Shown piece by piece: positions 59,033 to 64,000 of a stretch of 64,000 nucleotides of DNA (positions are counted from its first letter, which is position 1; each line of letters opens with the position of its first letter). The notes under the pieces were generated by a model, which worked only from the letters and a program-made list of their open reading frames with translations, did no database searches and was not told where the DNA came from. The stretch is from Brevipalpus yothersi (taxonomy: Eukaryota > Arthropoda > Arachnida > Trombidiformes > Tenuipalpidae): NCBI GenBank assembly GCA_003956705.1, contig QZCP01000240.1, positions 1 through 64,000 on the forward strand, given 5' to 3'. The translations under genes and the position numbers were made by a program.

Positions 59033-59497
59033 TTTGGATTGCCTGAAGAAAAGCAGAAAAAATTTGTAAAGTAATCGAAAACAAACACTCAAAAACTTTT
59101 CAATCCACACCTTCAATGTCTAATCTTCTTAACTCACCTTATCAACCACTCCTAAAAGCACCTAAACACACACAAAACACAATCAATTTAAATTAAATTA
59201 AATCAAAATCTATCGAAAAACATTCACTACCAGTATATCATCATCACAATTTTCAAAGTGACCGCATGGCTTTTTCACGTGGATACGTTTTACTCATAAA
59301 AGATGTAAACAAAATGATAAGCTCATTTTTTGAACTTTACATGATACATACACATTTCAGCTGATAAAAGCGAGAGATAGGACATTGTTTACAAAAATTT
59401 ATCCTTGTTTGTTGGTAAATTTATTGATTCAATTTTGATGATTGTATTGGTGTAATTTGTGTTAGTGTAGTGTAGTAGATATATATATTAGTGTATT
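59033..59497. promoter_or_regulatory. Probable shared divergent promoter of NAT10 and UBL7
   Basis: Start codons of the two genes are 465 bp apart and read away from each other. On the minus strand a 5' UTR intron of NAT10 is likely (donor AAG|GTGAGT near 59138, acceptor CTTCAG near 59045). That leaves about 350 bp of AT-rich DNA for both promoters. No TATA or initiator could be fixed. Confidence 0.5.
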
Positions 59498-60796
59498 ATG
59501 ATGGCCACTTTTTATGTATGCTCCAAAGTGGATAATTTGAATAATCAACAAGTTACACCATTGAAATTGGATGATAATGATTGTGATGATGTGATGAAAT
59601 TGACTGTTGGCAAATTATTGGCCAAAGTGGTGGATGATTTCAAGTTAAATAAGATGTCCGATGATTATCAATTAATTTGTTTTGGACGTAAATTGGATGA
59701 AAGCCGATTGATAAGCCATTATGGGATCAAAAGTAATGCGGTTGTTTATCTTTTTCGTAAAAATTTGAAAGATGGATGTTTGAGCAACAGTAATAGTAGT
59801 AGTTGTGATAATGGTGGCCATGGTAAGAAAAGTGGTGATAAAGGGAAGAAGAAAAAATTTGAACAACAAGAGATAACCAATATGGTTGTTGCATCACGTA
59901 CAGCTCTGGTCAGTCCAGCATTTCGTAAAATGCTAATCAAAATGAATGAAAGTGATTTCAGGGACAATCTAGTTCAATGTACTCCTGGTCTAAAGGATGA
60001 TCCAATTGCTTTAGGTAGTGTACATTTTTTTTGATAATAATTATGATCATTGAATTATTATTATTATTATCCAATTTTTCTCTCTCCATTCTTCCTAGCG
60101 GTCCTTCATGATCCCGATCTTTTGAGTACAATGGTTGATATGAAATTCATCAATAATGTTATCGACAAGCATCCATCAATTCTGGAAGCTATCACCTATC
60201 TTGCAACTGCTTTCCATGAAGAAACAAGTGGTCCTCGAGCTTCCACATCAAGTGGTCTTACTGGCATGAATATGGTATCATATTCGTTGGATGATCTAAG
60301 TGATGATGAAGAATTGAGTGGAGCTCTTGTTGAAGGACCTCCACCGGATGGTCAACATGTTATGTCTCCCACTACTGCCGGAGCTTTTGCCCATCTTCTT
60401 CGTTCTTCTACTGGTAACACTAATAACAATGCAAATCAGCTTATTACCACTGAAATGTTGAGAAGAGCTCTACAATTTATTCCCACCACTCCTCAACCAT
60501 TAAACTCTTCTCCTAACGCTAATTCAAATCAACCAGCATCTAACGCATCTAATAGTCAATCGTTTCCGCAGCAACAAAATCAATTTCCAACTCCTTCTCC
60601 TGCAATGCAAAGCCAAGAGTCTTCCACCACTCAGTCAGCGCCAACCGAATCTCGACCAGATCTTTCTCAACAATTACAACAAATGCGCGATCTTGGTATC
60701 AATGATGTGAATCTTTGTATGCAAGCTCTTTATGCTACAAACGGTGATGTCCAGGCTGCGGTCAATCTTATATTCAATGATAATTTTCAACCTTGA
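59498..60796 (+). CDS. UBL7: Ubiquitin-like protein 7 (UBL-UBA protein)
   Basis: Two exons, 59498-60014 and 60099-60796, joined across an 84 bp intron (G|GTAGTG, CCTAG), giving 404 residues (human UBL7: 380). A ubiquitin-like fold occupies about 5-90 (LTVGKLLAKVVDDF, YQLICFGRKLDESRLISHYG, VVYLFRK). A conserved middle part includes MVVASRTALVSPAFRKML and TPGLKDDPIALAVLHDPDLL; the human counterpart reads TPGLSSDPIALGVLQDKDLF. The Asn/Ser/Gln-rich spacer is disordered. The C-terminal UBA domain has LQQMRDLGINDVNLCMQALY followed by ATNGDVQAAVNLIF. UBL-UBA proteins generally shuttle ubiquitinated clients to the proteasome; the specific role of UBL7 is less clear. Two consecutive ATGs make the start uncertain by one codon. 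Confidence 0.93.
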
Positions 60797-61952
60797 TCTA
60801 GAAATATCACGATTATTAAAGAAAATAATTTTATCAATTTTTCCCAAAAAAGATGAAATCTTATAAATTTTCAATACTCACCGATTGGTTGTCTCAAATA
60901 TCTACATCTCATTAATTAATAATTTGAGAGAAAAAAAATTGAAACTTAGCCGAAAAAGGGTCTTATAAAATCTGAAGCTCGAAAACTTTGGCGGGAAAGT
61001 ACGAACCTTTTTTTTTCGGAGGATAAAAAGAAGCTTTCCGTTGTCCTTTTCGATTAGCCTATTGTCTATAACACAGACATGTGGTCAATAACTTTCAAGG
61101 ATCAAATTTTCAATCGAATCCTCGTCTGAAAATTCCACCACTCTAAATTCTTGTTTGTCTATCCCCATGCTCAAAAGGTAAACAACGTGAGCTTCATCAC
61201 AGAACTCCATAAAAAGTTCATAATCTTAATCTTCATTTCAATATCACCCCATAAAAGCTTTTCGAGTAGAAGCAATGAGAAAATTACCCACTATTACGTC
61301 ATCGTCCAACGATCGTCTGCCTTGTATAATTCGAATTTATCTGACAAGATGAAATTTCACCATGAATTTTCCAGCTCCCTTAGGAAACTGGATATTTCCT
61401 CCAATTAATCTATGGTTTTCTTATCTCATCCATACGCACAATCTACCGCCACCCTGAAGCCCTATTTCTGAAACATATCTGAAACTTTGTCCATTCCTTC
61501 AGATTCATCAGATTGCCATGAAAATTAGAAATCTCTTTTGTCCCAATGCCAGAGAGAAAGAGAAGAGAGAGAGAGAGATGGCGTATCTCTCTCTCTCTTT
61601 CTCCCTCTCTTTCTCTCTCTTTTTCTCTCTCTCCTGGATTGCATCAAAAAAAGTGAGTGACCTCTCTTCTCTCTCTCTTTTTCTCTCTCTCTTCTCACCG
61701 AGCTCTCTTTGTGTTTCTCTCTCTCCTTTCATCTTTCATCTCTTTCTCTCCCTCTCTCTTATTATCTGTCTCTCCTTCTCATAGTATTTTTCTCTCTCTT
61801 TCTTCTGTCTTCTGCCGCCGAATTAAAAAAATTTAGCTTGTTTAAAGAAGTGAATTTAAATAGGTACATTTAAATTTGATTATTAATTAAATTGATTTGG
61901 TGTATTAATACATTAGTCATTGTGAAAGTGAGATTATCTGTACACTTTAAAC
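60797..61952. other. UBL7 3' flank and RCC2 upstream region
   Basis: AT-rich. An ATTAAA about 20 bases past the UBL7 stop may serve as poly(A) signal. The right half (61550-61810) has interrupted CT/GA tracts. No gene is supported; the frames near 61151 and 61518 look like chance or repeat translations. Confidence 0.5.
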
Positions 61953-64000
61953 ATGCCACAGACTAAGCGGAAAAGTCGCCGATCAACAGACAAGGTAACA
62001 CCACCAGATTCCAGTGGTGTTGATGGTGGTGACAATGGAACTGGTGATAATTGTGAGATTCATGATAGTGATACCAAAAAGTGTAAAATTGATCGTGATC
62101 CAGTGAGTGAGGGTAAAAATGTTACTAAAAAAGATGACAATTCGATTAGCTCCAATGTTGATGCCAGTAATGGTGATGGTGGTGATCTCAATTCGAAAGA
62201 TGAAAGCATGTCCCAAGATGACAATCTGAAGCAAAAGAATGGTGATCAAACTGAGGAAGACAAAGAGGATAACAAGAAAACTGATTGTGATGAGGATCAC
62301 AAAGATACAATAGCAAATCCAGATGCTAGTGATGTTACCAATAACAATAATGGTACAGATAAATGTGAAAAGGGCGGCAAAAGTGATGTAAAGTGTGAAT
62401 CAGGTAATAATAATAATAATCATCATTCGAATCAAGATGATGATAAAAAAGTGGTTGATGGAGATGCTGAATCATCAGTACAAAGTGCTTCAAATAATGC
62501 TCAAGAGCTGGAACAAAAGAAGGAGAAAGAAAAAGATCCATGTGGTCTGTTGGTCCTTTGTGGTGGTACAAGTTGGGATTTAACAGGTAGAAAAGAGCTA
62601 CCCAAAGCGGCAAAAAATATACCTCAACAAGGAAAAAATTTATGGGGTCCACACTTATGGCGTGAAAATACTCGTATTAGAGAGATTATCTCATCATGTA
62701 CCGCATGTCATTCAGTAATAATCACCGAAGATGGTAAAGCACTTGTTTTTGGTCGCAATGATAAAGGCCAATTGGGACTTGGTGATACGGTCACACGTTA
62801 TGAGCCAACTCTTGTAGAAACATTCAAAAATATCAAGATCAAATCCGCTGCTACTGGCAAAGGACATACTCTTTTCGTAACCGAAGACGGTGTTGTTTAT
62901 GCTGTTGGTGACAATAAGATGGGACAATTGGGCATCGGTTCCCAAAGTAACAATGCTGTTCTCCATCCAACGAAGGTAGAATGAATTTTCATACATTCCC
63001 TAGTATTGCTCAAACTTATGATTCCACCACTTACTTCCGTTCTTAGCTATTTTCTTGCTCTTGTTGTTGTTGTTGTTGTTGTTGGAAAAGTTTCTTCCAT
63101 AATGAGCATCAGTAATTTACTCTGCCCAGAAAGTTTTTCGTGAAAAACTTTGTTGCATGCACTTTATGAGCAATCAAAATCACAATCCATCATCTCTCTC
63201 ATCTTCCTTGCATTTATTTTTCTCACTCTTTTGCTTGTTGATTCGGTTATTCAACCTTGAGAGGGGGGCAAAATTAGGAAGAAAAGCTGGTGAAGGTGGA
63301 AGAGGAGGAGAGGGAGAGAGGGAGGAGAGAGGTGGAAAAGAAAGCATAAAGGTGGAAGAATATCTATTTTGAGAGTTCAAAGAACCACCAACAACTAGTT
63401 CACTATTTTTTTCTTCTTCTTCTCAATTCTAAAGATCGCGTACTCGGGTAAGCCCGTAGCCAAAGTTGCTTGTGGAGCGGAATTCAGCTTGATGGTTGAT
63501 GCTGCTGGTACTTTGTATTCATTTGGATCACCTGAGTATGGTCAATTAGGTATGGATAATCGTCAATCTCACTTCCAATCATAATTGAAGCTCACAATTT
63601 GAAGACAATCATAAAATTCCATTGTTCACTCATGAATCATTTTTTACAATTATGTGTTTGTTTCTCTTTAGGTCACAATTCGGAGGGCAAATACTTTACC
63701 ACTGGAAATAAGATATCGTATCATTGTGAATTATCACCACGAAGAGTTGTCGTTTTCATCGAAAAAACCAGAGAAGGCCATGTGATTCCCCTGGAAGATG
63801 TTCGTATCACTGATATTGCGGCAGGAATTAATCATTGTCTAGCGGTGGACTCTAAAAAACGCGTATTCACCTGGGGTTTCGCAGGCTATGGTCGATTGGG
63901 TAAGTTAGAAATAGTCATGAATATTTCGCAACATTATTCGACTGTTTTTTTTCTTGTACAGGTCACAATGAAACAAAGGATGAACTTGTTCCTCGTAACT
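61953..64000 (+). CDS. RCC2: RCC2 (TD-60)-like RCC1-repeat protein, cut by window end
   Basis: Exons 61953-62975, 63435-63549, 63672-63899 and 63962 to the edge, in phase. The first about 190 residues are an Asp/Asn/Lys-rich disordered tail. RCC1-type beta-propeller repeats then follow: LLVLCGGTSWDLTGRKELPK (human FGATNWDLIGRKEVPK), GKNLWGPHLW, FGRNDKGQLGLGDT, VGDNKMGQLGIGSQ, SFGSPEYGQLG-type, ELSPRRVVVFIEKTREGHVI and TWGFAGYGRLGHNETKDELV. These are the RCC2 spacing and wording rather than RCC1. Human RCC2 associates with the chromosomal passenger complex and with small GTPases such as Rac1/RalA, in mitosis and cell spreading. The last one or two blades lie past the window, so the C terminus is unseen. 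Confidence 0.93.

Noticed and set aside
56827..59074. Plus-strand frames of 71-139 codons
   Set aside because: All lie antisense within the strongly conserved NAT10 exon.
1..64000. Search for tRNA genes, spliceosomal RNAs, CRISPR arrays, transposase or reverse-transcriptase frames
   Set aside because: No B-box-like sequence with cloverleaf context, no U6 or U2 hallmark and no mobile-element protein motif was seen by eye; a tRNAscan-SE or Infernal run would settle the RNA part.

Overview
This window is eukaryotic nuclear DNA, almost certainly from an arthropod. The genes have introns with GT...AG borders, many only about 60-150 bp long. The base composition is AT-rich and the non-coding DNA is crowded with (CT)n/(GA)n and (CA)n microsatellites. 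The proteins are animal-type: moesin, alpha-actinin, OGG1, DNAJA2-type Hsp40, NAT10, WBP11, UBL7, RCC2, an NKAPD1-like protein and a PHETA/sesquipedalian protein. Small introns, AT-richness and dense GA/CT repeats fit an acariform (for example astigmatid) mite, but that placement is an inference. There is no prokaryotic operon, phage, CRISPR array or recognisable transposon.

Layout. 1-6.3 kb: repeat-rich non-coding DNA, ending in a probable untranslated leader exon. 6.3-11.3 kb (+): a single-pass membrane protein with a ZP-N module and a very long cytoplasmic tail. 12.2-13.3 kb (+): OGG1. 13.8-14.5 kb (-): PHETA-like endosomal PH protein. 15.4-17.1 kb (-): five-exon DNAJA2-type co-chaperone. 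18.1-18.8 kb (-): small secreted proline-rich protein. 19.6-20.1 kb (+): a possible unannotated two-exon small gene. 20.3-26.2 kb (-): the 3' part of a large unidentified gene with a long charged (ER/K) helix. 26.2-34.9 kb: gene-poor, with a solitary 5S rRNA gene (-) at 30.3 kb and large CT/GA tracts. 34.9-38.0 kb (+): moesin/ERM. 40.3-50.2 kb (+): alpha-actinin with a pair of apparently mutually exclusive exons. 51.8-52.3 kb (-): NKAPD1-like. 54.0-55.7 kb (-): WBP11. 56.3-59.1 kb (-): NAT10. 59.5-60.8 kb (+): UBL7. 62.0 kb to the end (+): RCC2, cut by the window edge.

The genes do not form one pathway. Two are actin-cytoskeleton components (moesin, alpha-actinin), and the ZP-N membrane protein would suit the same apical cell-cortex setting. 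A second group are nuclear or RNA housekeeping genes (WBP11, NAT10, NKAPD1-like, RCC2), with OGG1 in DNA repair and UBL7 and DNAJA2 in protein quality control. NAT10 and UBL7 are head-to-head with under 0.5 kb between their start codons. Exon coordinates were placed by hand from splice sites and reading-frame phase; every multi-exon model given keeps its frame across all junctions. The least understood items are the ER/K-helix gene, the ZP-N protein with a folded-looking tail segment, and the small two-exon frame at 19.6 kb.
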